Shown: piece by piece, positions 47,615-59,525 of the stretch
Layout: every line of letters begins with the position of its first letter
Position numbering within the stretch: the stretch's first letter is position 1
Assembly (NCBI GenBank): GCA_001972305.1
Contig: BDDD01002100.1
Coordinates: 128,693 to 192,692, forward strand
Source of the DNA: Cephalotus follicularis
Taxonomy: Eukaryota; Streptophyta; Magnoliopsida; Oxalidales; Cephalotaceae
Direction: 5' to 3'
Length of the DNA stretch: 64,000 bases
Notes under the pieces: model-generated
Seen by the model: the letters and a program-made list of their open reading frames with translations, nothing else
What the model was told of the DNA's origin: nothing
The model's database searches: none
Translations under genes and position numbers: made by a program

Positions 47615-49098
47615 GCCCCGGGGACACTCCGACGCTCAAGTTAGGCAATGCACAGAGAGTTTTGGGTTCTTTAGTGCGTAAAAATGGCTGACCTTTGTTT
47701 TGACTATGAAACTGGTATTTATAGCGCTAGCTTGTAACTGCTTGAGCTAGACCTGGCAAACGGGTACCCATGGGTACCCGTGGGTACGGGTGATAACGGG
47801 TGTACCCGTTGGGTAACGGGTAAAAATTACCCGTTTTTAACAGAAACTAAAAGCTATACCCATTACCCATCCGAAACGGGTATGGGTACCCGCGGGTACC
47901 CGTTTAATTTTTCTATTAAAAATAAAAATTAATTAATAAAATTGATAAAATAACTTAAAAATAATAAATACATACCATAAACCTAAACAAATGTTATATT
48001 TAAGTTATACATAATATATGTTTTCAATTACTTTACCAAAAATAAAAGATCAAACTTGTTCCATACACATAAAAAAAATCAAACTAAATTGTTCTTGTGA
48101 AAATGTTTAATATCTTCTCATAAATGACATAGATGCTGCAGTTGTCATGTACACTTGGAGTTTGTTTGATAGCAAAGGAAAAACAAGGTTAATCCATTAG
48201 AGTAGGAAAAAGAAAAGTATTATGTATAAAGTTGTTTTCTTCTTCAATTGATTCAAATTTTTAGGAATAAAATAATATGATGATTTTATTTGAAAAGATG
48301 CACGATAACAATAACGGTAACTACCAAAATTAAAAAAGAAAAAACTAAACACCTAATGTTACAGGAACTGGATTTAGTAAGTTTCAATAAGATTGCACAA
48401 GGTATAACGTTTCACATTCCTCCAGCAACATATATATATATAAACATAAAATTACGGGTACCCGTGGGTACCCGCGGGTTGGGTGATAACGGGTGTACCC
48501 GTTGGGTAACGGGTAATAATTACCCGTTTTTTAATGGGTACAAAAAACGTTAACCCATTACCCGTAAAAATTACGGGTACCCACGGGTTTGGGTAAATTT
48601 TTCCAGGTCTAGCTTGAGCATGAATTTTGGAGGTGACTGCTGTGCCCCTAAGGAAATGCCGAGGATCTCGGGGCACTTCTCTGATTCTCCGCCTGATTTT
48701 GTGCCAGTACGTTTATCATATCTTATCTTTCCATGTTTGAAGAGGTAAATCCCTGAGATGTAGGCTGATTTCACGGCCTCATCCTGTGGAGGAGGAAGAA
48801 GAGGTCATCTGGTCTCTTATCCGATTCAAGGTCTTCAACGTCAAGAGCTTCTTCAAGGGCTTGTGCCTGAAGCATTAGATCCTCTGCAATGCTGTCGAGG
48901 AGGAGGTCCTCGGCACTGCTGCCGAGGAGGATGTCCTCTGCATTGTCGCCGAGGAAGAGGTCCTCTCCTGCTTCTTTAACTGGAGTTAATGAGCTTCCCC
49001 TGTCTCATATCCAGGTAAGCTTTAATGCATCCAGACACTTGGCTACATCAGTGGAGGACACGTGTCGTTTTGGGTATAGATAGATTTTTTCCACATCA
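47615..49098 (-). repeat. G2 3' LTR, truncated and interrupted by a hAT element
   Basis: Homology to the other LTR starts at about 47615 (CCCCGGGGACACTCCGACGC) and ends with CACATCA at 49098. The hAT element at 47748-48611 splits it. On the minus strand, a purine-rich AGGGGGGCATA next to 49099 is the likely polypurine tract. Confidence 0.85.
47748..48611. mobile_element. Non-autonomous hAT element (864 bp) in the G2 LTR
   Basis: Inverted ends TAGACCTGG...CCAGGTCTA with a perfect 8-bp target duplication GCTTGAGC (47740-47747 and 48612-48619). The other G2 LTR has one GCTTGAGC at this place, confirming the insertion. Long subterminal arrays of GGGTACCCG, GATAACGGGTG and GTTGGGTAACGGG occur at both ends (47759-47910 and 48455-48590), largely complementary to each other. 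The middle is AT-rich with no transposase frame. Confidence 0.93.
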
Positions 49099-49639
49099 TA
49101 TGCCCCCCTGGTCCTTCTTCTCTGGCCGTGACAGGGGAGGAGGAGCTGAGCTGGAAGTTATTACTCGAGCAGACCTCCATTGCGTAACCTTCACAGTCTT
49201 AGTTAATTGCCGCAATCGGGCTTCATCAAACCTTCCTCGTTGCTAGACTTGTGCATTTGGCCCAAATCCAAAAACATTAAGAAGCGTATAGAACATGATT
49301 TACACCTGGTGCGTTCTGCGCATTTCCCGCATCTGTCTCTTCATTTCCAGCGTCTGATTTGACGGTTCGTTCCTCAGCCGTTAGATTTGTAGGGTTTGGA
49401 GGGCTAGGATTCGAGCTTTTGATCTTTAAAAGATATTTTCCCTTAAAGGAAAACTCTTTGCCTTTTTGATTTTTAAAGATCGCCTTCTTGCTGAGAGTTA
49501 ACCAGGTTTTCAGTGCTTTCAAATCTCTATTGCCTGGCCAATATTTTGTCAAAATTATTGGTAAGTGTCTGTTGTCTTCTTGTTACTCCAGGTTAATCTA
49601 GGATTTCCTTAGCCTCTTTCTTCTCTCTGTCTAACATAG
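49099..49639. other. G2 internal DNA with the antisense-gene promoter and leader intron
   Basis: Equivalent to 28907-29548 of G1. A TTTAAAAGAT at about 49424-49433 sits where G1 has a clear TATA box. A leader intron is predicted from GTAAGTGTC at 49561 to the AG at 49639, directly before the ATG, as in G1. Confidence 0.5.
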
Positions 49640-52020
49640 ATGGCTAGGACTGAACAAACTGGTAGATCTTCCTCTCCCTTAGATGTCGAACCCTTGGCCA
49701 TGGTGGTTCCTATCGCCGAAAACCCCCTCAACTCTGAGGGAAGGATGGGGGCTGCGGTTGGCGACCAAGCGGCCCCCACCACCGAAGTTGACGTCCAAAC
49801 TTCAGAAAGTTGCTTCCACGTTAGCACTCTCTTCCGTAGAGAGGTGTTGGAACTCTCCAAGAAGTACAATTTTCCTGAGGGGTTGACATTTACTCTTCCC
49901 TCGGACCCTCGGATGGTTACAGAGAGTAGGGATAGTCTCTTCGTGGTTTTTGAAAACGCGCTCTCTCACGGCCTGAGGGTCCCAATGCCCTCCTTTGCCA
50001 TCTCAGTTCTGGAGAATTTTCGTCTCCACCCTTCACTCCTCCAACCTCAGTCTTGGAGCTTCATAATAGGTTTTCTGGTCAAGTGTATTGAGTCAGAGGT
50101 GAACGCGACGGTGAGACTATTTAAGGAGTTCCACGTTCTCTCGTCCTCGCTGGGAAGGCGCGGGTATTTTTTCAAATCCTACTCTGGTATAAAAAATCTT
50201 CTGTTGAACCCCACCAAATCCATTAAAAATTGGAGGATGAGGTATTTCCTGATAAAGAACTTCGAAGAGTTCACTCCCTCTGCATGGTGTGATTCTATGG
50301 ACATAGGACCTCTGAATAAGAGGTCCCGCTTGACATCGGCAGAGAAGGCGGACCTCAGCAAACTCTTGGCCATGGAGGCCGAAGAGGTAAATTCTACTGT
50401 GCTTGAGGATCATCTGCTTCATGCCGGGCTGAGCGTGGTGCCTATCCGAGAATCACACTCGGATGATACCAAGGACATCTCAGAGGGAGAGGGAACCAAA
50501 GATAGATCCATGCCCCAAGTGTCGGGTGAAAGCTGTATAAAGCCTTTGTCTCCTCCACTGCTAAGTTTAGTGTCCTTTTCATCTTTTAATATCTTGACTT
50601 ACTGACTTTAATTTTTGCGTCTTCCTTCAGCAATGGCTTCTCGGCATGACTTGTCTGCTATTTTGAAGGTCACCGACAAAAAGAAAGCGCCTACCGTGGG
50701 AGGATCAAAGCTGAAAGGAAAAGCTCGCGAGACCGAGGGGTCAAGGCCAAAAGCCAAGGCTCCTCCACCTGTAAAGGTCTCTATTGTCGCTGAGAAGAGG
50801 GGTGATGGAAACAAGCGGTCCATGGATGAACCTCTCCTAGTGATGTTTGCATTCCCTTGAGGAAGAAGAGCAGAAAGGGGAAAAGTGTCGAGGATGTCAG
50901 GAAAGGGAAAGGTGTCGAGGACGTTGCTGCTCTCGGCACGAGTTCTCAAGACCCAATTATGCTACCCCCCACTCGGGAGGTTGAGGATTTGCTCAATGAC
51001 CTGGAGGCCTTGGATATCTCCAAAATACATTTGAATGCTCCTAGGGTCCCTCAAGCGGTCAGTCAATTGGTCTTCTTTCCTCTGGAGATGAAGGCGAGGG
51101 AAAGTTGGTCCAACTAGGAGTTGGTGACCCAATGTCTTAGGAGTAACCTAAGGGTAAGAGATCTCTTCCTATGCTACACTTTTTTTTTGTCTGACAGGTA
51201 TGTTTCTTTGACAGGCCCTGAACAATACTCAACTACTAGTGAAGAATTTCTCTATCATAGTTACAAGGGATAGGAAACTAAGGGCGGACATGGAAGCGCT
51301 GGAAGAGACCGCTAGCTCTGCCAAAACCCAGTTGAATGAAGTCCTTAAGGTTCAAGACTCTGTGGTAGAAGAGAAGAAGCAAGCAGTCGAGGACTTGGAA
51401 GAGGAGAAGGCCGAGAGGAAAGCTTTGGAGGATGAGCTTGGCCGTGTCAAAGAGAGGTGCTTTCAGTTGGAAGAAAAACTTGAACGCCAGCAGGAGAAAG
51501 ATGAGACTCAGCTGAAGAGGGAAAGGGAGAAGGCCATGACGAAATTCAAGACCTAGGGAAAGTTCCAAGAATTGATGAGGTCCTCCGTGGAGGAGTTCAA
51601 ATCTTAGAAAGACTTCGAGGATACAGTGTTTGAGGAAGTGGCCGAGTACTACCGTCGGGGTTTTTACTCTTGAAGAAACTGGGTTTCTTCCCTTCATCAA
51701 GATGTTCCTTTAGGTGATGTGGTATACAACTCGGCGGCCAACGCCTTCGACTTCTACCTTGAAGGGATAGATGAGGAGGAAGAAAAATTCAGGCTCGCCT
51801 TGGAAAAAGGGGCTTCGTCCGCTATGGAAGAAGAGGTAACAAGAACCGGGTCACCAAACTTGGTAATCTTACCCTTGGATCCTACATTGGATTCCTCTAT
51901 CATTCCAGCCTCTTCAAATCTCATGGATCATACCTAGGAGCTTGTGGTTCCTTAACCTCCTGCCCTCGATCCTTTCAACGCTCCTTTACCTGACGATGAA
52001 GATCCTTCTCTGCCTTAGCT
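49640..52020 (+). pseudogene. Antisense spliced gene of gypsy element G2, broken
   Basis: Counterpart of the G1 antisense gene. Inferred exons are 49640-50534, 50631-51153 and 51215-52020. The first intron is in phase 1 and starts GTATAA in both copies; the second follows a GTAA donor in both. The N-terminal domain (DSLFVVFENALSHGLR, QPQSWSFIIGFLVKC) is intact over about 298 codons and lacks the early stop of G1. Breaks: a frameshift at about 50858, stops at about 51115 and 51554, and further stops near 51605 and 51672. The third exon encodes a Glu/Lys-rich coiled coil. Conservation of the exon plan between two diverged copies implies the protein once mattered to the element; its role is unknown. 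Confidence 0.7.
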
Positions 52021-52189
52021 TTTCTTATTTTGCTTTTGAATTGTAATAGCTTTTGGTTTTCATGAACTTGTAATCTTTCATAGTATCAATGAAAAACGAA
52101 CCTTTTTGTATCCTCGGATCGTATCTTTACTTCTTCAAATCGTATGCTCAAGCTTTGTGTATAAATGTACGTTTAAAATTCCTTTAGGA

Positions 52190-53133
52190 ATTTAACATAA
52201 ACAAAAATAAAAAAAAAAAAAATAAAGAACAAAAAATTTCAAAACAAAAAAACAAAAAATAAAAAAAAAATAAGAAAAATTAATTAAAAAAAAAATAAGA
52301 AAAAAAAAAAAAAAATTAAAAAATAAAATAAAATAAAAAAAAAAAATTTTAGAAATAAAAGAAAAAATACAAAAGAATTAAAAAAAAAGAAAATAAAAAG
52401 AACAAAAAAATTTAAAAAAAAAAAAAAAAAAATAAAAAACAAAAAAGGAAAAATAATTAAAAAAAAAAAAAAAAAAAAAAATAAAAAATAAAAAATACAA
52501 AAGAATAAACATTAAAAAAAAAAATTTAGAAAAGAAAGAAAAAATACCAAAAAAATAACAAACAAAAAATAAAAACCATAGGAAAAATAATAAATACATA
52601 AAAAAAATTTAAAAAAAAAAAAAAAAAAAAACAAAGAAAGAAAAATTAAAAAAACAAAGAAAGAAAAATAAAAAATACAAAGAAAGAAAAATTAAAAAAA
52701 AACAAAAGGAAAAGAATTAAAAAAAAACCAAAAAGGGAAGAATTTTTAAAACAAAAAAAGGAAAAAAAAGAAAATTAAAAACATAGAAAAATAAAAAACA
52801 TAGATTAAAATTAATAAAAATAAGAAAATAAAATTAAAAAAAATTAAAAAAAATTAGAACAAAAAAAAAAAAAAAAAAAAAAAACCCCATAAGAAAAAAG
52901 AAAAAAAAAATTAAAAAAAAAATTAATAAATAAAGGAAATAGAAAAAAGAAAATAAAAAGATTAAAGAAAAAAAAAATAGGACAACAGAACCATAAAAAA
53001 ATAGAAAAAAAAAAATAAAAAAAAAATTTTTAAAAAAAATAAAATTAAATAAAAACATAAAAATTTAAAAAATAAAAAAATTAATAAAAAAAATTTAAAA
53101 AAAAAAAAGAAATACAAAAAAAAGAAAAAAACC
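52190..53133. repeat. A-rich block of about 940 bp
   Basis: Almost only A with scattered T, and very few G or C, on the plus strand. Phe-rich frames on the minus strand are artefacts of this. It replaces the region that in G1 (31950-33440) lies between the antisense gene and integrase, and it cuts integrase directly after LETLGG. It shows no fixed period. Confidence 0.95.
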
Positions 53134-54300
53134 ATACCCCCCAGAGTTTCAAGTTTGAATGTTCCTGGGCAGAGCACTCTCTTGATATTGTATGATCCTT
53201 CCCAAGTGGGGGCTAGTTTTCCTTTGGTACCGATTGGATACGCAATAGCTGAGTTGCGTAGGACTAGATCTCCTTGCCTTAGTGGTCTGGGGCTTACCCT
53301 TTTGTTATAGTAACGGCTCACCCTTAGTTGGTAGACGGCAACTTTGATGGCAGCCTTATCTCTGAGCTCTTCTACTAAATCAAGGAGGCATCTAAGTCTT
53401 TCTTCATTGTTCTCTTAAGTGAAGTGCACAACTCTTGGTGACTGGACACCAATTTCCACCGGTATCATAGTTTCAGCTCTAAAGCAAAGGCTGTATGGGG
53501 ACTCACTAGTTGTGGTACGAGGAGTGGTTTGATATGCTCACAGTACCCTTGGTAGCTCCTCTATCCATCTTCCTTTGCTGTCTTCAAGGCACTTCTTCAG
53601 GCCCGAAATGATTTCTCTGTTGATCACCTTGGCTTGACCATTGCTATGGGGATAGGCTACTGAAGCAAGCCTATGTTCTATTCTCCATTCTTTGCAAAAG
53701 TCACGGAAAGCTTGACAATCAAACTGTTTACCATTGTCTGAGAATATTGTCCCCGGGACTCCAAATCTACAGATGATGGACTTCCACACAAAGCTTTTCA
53801 TGATCGTGTCCAAAGGTTCCGCTTCCACCCACTTGGTGAAGTAGTCCACTGCTACAATGAGAAACTTCCTCTGCCCAGTTGCCACTGGTAATGGTCCGAC
53901 GAAGTCCATCCTCCATTGTGCGAAGGACCAAGGGGCCGTGATATATGTCAGAGGCTGAGAAGGTCTTCTGCTTATGTTTGTGTTCCTCTGTCACTTATCA
54001 CATTTTCTTACTAAGTCTATGGCATCTTGATGCAAGGTCGGCCAGTAGTAGCCCTGCCTTAACAGCTTGTGGGATAAGGTTCTTCCCCCCGTGTGGTTGC
54101 CACAAACTCCTTCATGGACTTCCCTTAGAGCATAACCGACCTCTAAGGGAGTCAAGCATCTCAGCCAAGGAAAAGCGAACGACATTTTGTAGAGGATCCC
54201 ATCTCAGAGCTGAAATCTGTTTGATCTGTACACGAGTTTTCTTGCTTCCGCGGGGTCCTCGGGTAAAATTTTGTTCCTCAACTAATTGATGAAAGGGGTC
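53134..54300 (-). pseudogene. G2 integrase, broken
   Basis: Contains the N-terminal zinc-binding region (HEGVCGNH, then CDK before a stop at about 53994), the core with MDFVGPLP and VDYFTKWVEAEPL, DNGKQF, and INREIISGLKK with the catalytic Glu. The frame stops after EELPRVL at about 53538. The C-terminal part resumes at 53321 (SRYYNKRVSPRPLRQGDLV) and is cut by the A-rich block. At least four disabling changes. Confidence 0.85.
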
Positions 54301-54345
54301 ATCCAGTTCAGCTCCTGTGGTAGGTCTATGTCCATCACATCTACT

Positions 54346-55239
54346 TCAGAGATGGTGGGCCTGTCCAGGTAGTCTACTAGCACTGTTTGTTTTTTCTCCA
54401 GCTTCTGCCATGGCTAGTTTTGATAATTGGTCTGCTCGGGCGTTTTCTGCTCTGGGTACTTTCAACACTCTTAGAACTTCAAAGGCTGACTTCAAACTCT
54501 GGAAATTTGATAAGTACTTGGCCATTGGTTCTTCTCGGGCTTCGTACTCTCTATTTTCCAGGACAATCACTAGCTGAGAATCACTGGAGGCTTCTATCTT
54601 TTGCACCTCCAAGTGTTTTGCAATTGTCAGCCCGGCTATCAGAGCTTCCCACTTAGCTTCATTGTTTGTAACTTTAAATCCAAACCTTAGAGCATACTCC
54701 AACGCCCAACCATCTGGACTCGTTAGTACTAGCCCTGCTCCACTGTCGGTGATGCAGGAAGAGCCATCCACGGACAACTTCCATAACCTCCTCTCATTCT
54801 CGGAGGGGTCCTCCTCCATACACTCCGTGGGTGTATTATCTACAACAAAATCGGCCAGGACCTGTGATTTGATTGCTGGTCTGGCTTTGAACTTCAAATC
54901 ATACTCGCCTAGTTTGACTGACCACTTGATTAATCTTCCTGAGGTGTCAGGTTTTGCAAGAACTTGTCTGAGTGGTTTGTCAGTCAGAACCTTGATTGTA
55001 TGGGCTTGAAAATATGACCTTAATTTTCTGGCCGCTATGATCAGAGCATAGGCGAACTTCTCCACCTCTGGGTACCTCCCCTCAGCATCATTTAAATCCT
55101 TGCTTACGTAATACACCGGCCTTTGAACTTTCTCCTCCTCCTTGACTAGCATCGCACTCACTGCGCCCGAGGTGGCCGCAAGGTACAAATACAAGTCTTC
55201 CCCATCCTTAGGTTTTGAGATCAGAGGAGGGGAAGCCAT
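54346..55239 (-). pseudogene. G2 RNase H and archaeal-type RNase H
   Basis: The frame begins in the connection/RNase H domain (LYLYLAATSGAVSA, YYVSKDLNDAEGRYPEVEK) and runs into a second RNase H of the archaeal type. That second domain shows KLSVDGSS for the first Asp, GAGLVLTSPDGWALEYALRF, TNNEAKWEALIAG and SSDSQLV. The second domain is the defining feature of the Tat group. The Glu that normally sits in TNNEAEYEAL is Lys here (54652-54654), so the domain is probably inactive. Confidence 0.88.
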
Positions 55240-56900
55240 GTATTCCTTTAACTTGTCGAAGGCTGCTTGACATTCGTCTGACCAAGAAAATCCCTTGGGA
55301 TCTCTGAGTACTTTGAAGAATAGGAGTCACTTCTCTGCTAATTTTGAAACAAACCTACTTAGGGCTGCTATATTTCCATTCAACTTTTGAACATCCCTGA
55401 TGGTCTGAGGAGGCCTCATACTCTGCACTGCTGAAATCTTCTCCGGGTTGGCCTATATTCCTCTCCTTGAGACCATGAACCCAAGGAACTTACCCGAGGT
55501 GACCCCAAAAGTGCACTTGGATGGATTGAGTTTCATTTTGTATCTTCTCAGTACCTAAAATATTTCCTACAAGTCTTTAATGTGGGGGCTCCTAACTGGG
55601 GTCTTGACGAGCATGTCGTCGATATAGACCTCCATGTTCCTCCCAATCTGAGACTCAAAGATCTTGTTGACCAATCATTGGTAGGTGGCCCCTGCATTCT
55701 TCAGTCCAAAGAGCATGACCTTGTAACAATACATCCCCCGGTCTGTGATGAAAGTGGTCTTGTTCTCGTCGGGCCCGTACATAGGGATTTGATTGTATCC
55801 CGAGTAGGCATCCAAGAAGCTTAACATTCTGTAGCCCGAGGTCGAATCCACCAACTGATCTATCTTTGGGAGAGGGAAGTGATCCTTGGGGCAAGCTTTG
55901 TTGAGGTCTATGAAATCAATGCACATCCTCCACTTACCATTTGCTTTTTTGACCAATACTGGGTTCACTAGCCAGTCTGAGTAATGCACTTCTCTTATGA
56001 ACCCCACCTGCAATAGCTTGCTCACCTCCTCCACTATTACCTGCTGCCTCTCAGGAGCGAAGTTCCTCTTCTTTTGCCTGGTTGGGGGCCTCATTGGATC
56101 CACACTTAGCTTGTGAACCATTAAATTTGGGCTGATCCCAGGGACCTCCTATGCCTACCAAACGAATACATCTCTGTTGTTTTGGAGGAATGTTATTAAT
56201 TCCCCCTTCTCCACCTCTCAAAGTTGTGAGCCGACTTGGAAAATTCTTTCAGTGTTGCCCTCTTCCAAGGGCACTTGAATTACATCCTCAACAGGTTATG
56301 GATGCTCAGGTTCCACATATCCTCTAAGCTCCACATTTGCAATGGGAAGTACCTTTTCCTTCCCTTTATCCAATATGGCAGTCTTGTAGCACTGCCTAGC
56401 TACCTGTTGATCTCCTCTGACTTCCCCCACGCCAAACCTTATAGGGAACTTCATCAGTAAGTGTCTTGTGGATACTATCGCTTCCATCAGGTTCAAGCTG
56501 GATGCCCAATTATGGCATTGTATGGGCTTGGTGTGTCCACTACCAGGAACGTCATCTCAACCTGGGTCTGACGTGGAGTCGTGCCTGCGACCACAAACAA
56601 GTCGATGGATCCTAGAGGATTGACCATCTCCCCTGCAAAGCCGACCAGTGGGGTCTTCACGGGTTTGAGCTGGTCAGAAGGTATCCTTAACTGATCAAAT
56701 GCATGTTTATACAGGATATCAGCCGAGCTCCCGCTGTCAATGAGAATTCTCTTCATAGTGAAAAGTGTCACTTGAAGAGTTACCACCACTGGATCATCGT
56801 GAGGGAGACGTACTCCCTCGTAATCCGCCTCTGAGAAGGATATCACCTCCTCATCTCCAACTGTCTTCAGCCTTTTGCTATGCTGAATTTGTTGCACAAC
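55240..56900 (-). pseudogene. G2 protease and reverse transcriptase, broken
   Basis: Protease motif LIDSGSSADILYKH near 56720-56750, then RT with FPLPKIDQLVDS, SGYNQIPM and GLKNAGATYQ. A TGA in a former CGA codon at about 55673 follows. YIDD-encoding sequence persists near 55610-55630. Several further stops (for example about 55453, 55556 and 56148) interrupt the frame. Confidence 0.85.
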
Positions 56901-58716
56901 AAGGGATGCCTCCCATAGGCTTTTCTGGCATTTTTACTGTCGCCACCCGATGCGACCCCCCCAGAGATGGTGTGGATAACACCCCTGGGTTGCTGCTGTT
57001 GTTGGTCCTCTGAAGGTTGAGGAGCTTCTTGTCTTTGCTTTCTTCTTCCCTGGGGAGCATTCCTGTCCACATACTTGCGTAGGTGCCCCGTTCGAATAAG
57101 ATCCTCAATCTGATTCTTTAGCTGTCTGCACTCCTCGGTATCATGCCCATGGTCACGATGGTACAATCAATATTTCTCTGTGTCCCTCTTCTCTATCAGG
57201 TACCTCAGTGGTGAAGGCCATTGGATGGAGACTTTGTCCTTCTCCACCGCAAGTATTCTGGTGCGTGTGTCCAGGAGGGGGGCAAAGTTGTTGTAGGCCG
57301 AGATTGGCGCCCCTCCCCTGCGAAAATACTCTCTCCTGGAGAGTTTGTGTCTAAGGCATTCCTTGGACAGTTCGGACCTGTCCTTCCTCTTCTCTTTCTT
57401 CCCGAGAGCATTTCGTGAATGCTCCCCTTTCTTAACCTGATGGTCTGACCAGGGTATTTTTTGTTTCATGGAAGCCATCTCCTCCTCGGCATTGACATAC
57501 TTTTCTGCTCTCCTCAGCAGGTCTGCCATATCCATCGCTGGTTTCTTAAAAAGAGAGAAAATAAAGGAAGAGTTATTCCTCAATCCACTATTTAACGCCG
57601 CTAGGGCAAAAGACGGCTTCAGGTCCTTCACCGAGAAAGACTCCTTGTTGAATCTGGTGAGGTAGTCTCTTAGTGATTCGTCTCTCCCTTGCACCACATT
57701 GATCAAGTGGGTGGAGTTCCTCCTCTGCGTAGTGCTATTGAGGAACTTGGTGACGAACAGTTCCGTAAACTGGTCGAAATTCTCCACGGACATCTTTGCC
57801 AGGGTTGAAAACCACGACTGGGCAGCTCCAGTCAGCATTGCCGGGAATCCTCGGCAAAGGGTCGCGTCCGTGGCTTGGTGCACCAGCATGGTTTGAATGT
57901 AGGTGCGTACATGTTGGACGGGATCCGTGGTCCCATCATACTTATCGAGACTTGGGAGTAGGAATCCACTGGGGATACGCTCGTTCATGATCTCGGATGT
58001 GAAAGGGTGGGCGCTAATATTGCGCACCTCTGACAGATATCCCCTTGGCTTCTCGGCTACTTGGAACCTTCTCTCCATCTCCAAAAGCCTTATGTTCATT
58101 GCTCGCTCCACATCTTCGATGTTCCTAGCCCTGCTAGAAACTTGTGACTCCCCTGCCTGTGTGACCGGGTGGTCCAACCTGCTCCCCCACACTGTCCCTG
58201 TACTGTGTGAAGAATTGGAACGCACTCGTGGCTCCTCTGTACCCTTGGCATCCCCTTGGGGATCCACCTCCATTGCCTAATGCTCGGGATGCATTCTTCT
58301 GGGATCGTTGGGCTGATCCCGGGCAGTTGAAGACTCTGCCCTCTGAGATGCATTGATCTCAGGTCTCCTCCCCAGGGGAATATTGTCCCCTGACTGCCTC
58401 GGGGGTAGTCTATCTCCCCTCGACGGGTTTCGCATGGCACCACGGAGGTGTTCTATCTCAACCACTGGCCTGAAGAGGCAGCTTTGTCCTCGGATGTTTG
58501 CTCGGGCACATCTGGTCTGGACCTGGTTGGCTCAATTGGTTGCCAACAAGTTTGTGAGACGCTTCATTCCTTGGAGGAGCTGATTGAGTTGCTCCCAATG
58601 ACGGGAGCTTGTTCCGGAGCTGCAACTTGGTCGGCTTTAGAGGGAGGAGGTGGGATCTCTTGTTGTCGGCTGCCAGTGGCTCTAGATTGGTTGTTGACGT
58701 TCTTCCTCGGAGGCAT
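56867..58716 (-). pseudogene. G2 gag, broken
   Basis: The start corresponds to the ATG at 58716-58714 (MPPRKN, matching MLPRKN in G1). The gag domain is open over 58273-57167 (LDKYDGTTDPVQHVRTYIQ, LINVVQGRDESLRDYLTRFN). The zinc-knuckle's first Cys codon is replaced by TGA at about 57166, leaving YHRDHGHDTEEC. The N-terminal part is split among frames upstream of 58273. Unlike G1, the junction after FDQ is open here and reads FTELFVTKFL. Confidence 0.85.
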
Positions 58717-58761
58717 AGTTCTTAATGACTTTTCGCTGCGTTTCCCACAGACGACGTAAAC

Positions 58762-59525
58762 TATTGATGTATAAATCCTTCCTTCAACAGTGTTCTACGT
58801 AGAGGATTTTGATTTGTAAATGGAAACGCTGAAATATGTCCGGGAAGAAGGTTTGGTGACTGGTAATCCCTGCACAAGTATAACAAACACGCTGAAGGTC
58901 CAGGAGGTTGTTCTCCCGGGGGCACTCTGACGCTCAAGTTAGGCAATGCACAGAGAGTTTTGGGTTCTTTAGTGCATAAAAATGGCTGACCTTTGTTTTG
59001 ACTATGAAACTGGTATTTATAGTGCTAGCTTGTAACTGCTTGAGCATGAATTTCGGAGGTGACTGCTGTGCCCCTAAGGAAATGCCGAGGATCTCGGGCC
59101 ACTTCCCTGATTCTCCGCCTGATTTTGTGCCAGTACGTTTATCATATCTTATCTTTCCATGTTTGATGAGGTGAATCCCTAAGATGTAGGCTGATTTCAC
59201 GACCTCATCCTGTGGACGAAGAGGAAGAGGTCCCCTTGTCTCTTATCCACTTCAAGGTCTTCAACGTCAAGAGTTTCTTCAAGGGCTTGTGCCTGAAGCA
59301 TTAGATCATCTGCAATGCTGTCGAGGAGGAGGTCCTCGGCACTGCTGCCGAGGAGGATGTCCTCCGCACTGTCGCCGAGGAAGAGGTCCTCACCTGCTTC
59401 TTTAACTGGAGTTAATGAGTTTCCCCTGTCTCGTATCCAGGTAAGCTTTAATGCATATGGACACTTGGCTACGTCTGCGGAGGACACGTGTCGTTCTGGG
59501 TATAGATAGATTTTTTCTCACATCA
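58762..59525 (-). repeat. G2 5' LTR (764 bp)
   Basis: Plus-strand limits are TATTGATGTATAAATCC and TTTTTTCTCACATCA. The expected TG at the left edge is TA, a transition that would damage the terminal dinucleotide. The adjacent primer-binding site is also mutated relative to G1. Confidence 0.85.

Larger units (their letters stand above)
47615..59525 (-). mobile_element. G2: second Tat/Retand-like Ty3/gypsy element, heavily decayed
   Basis: Same family and orientation as G1. The order on the minus strand is LTR (59525-58762), gag, protease, RT, RNase H, archaeal-type RNase H, integrase, an A/T-only block, antisense gene, and a truncated LTR. The integrase zinc finger and second RNase H missing from G1 are present here. 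Many C-to-T or G-to-A type stops (for example TGA within the RT at about 55673) and several frameshifts are seen. The distal end of the left LTR is lost at about 47615, so no target duplication can be checked. Confidence 0.9.

Noticed and set aside
52378-53058. Phe-rich minus-strand frames resembling membrane proteins
   Set aside because: They are translations of the A/T-only tract; the hydrophobicity is an artefact of TTT codons.
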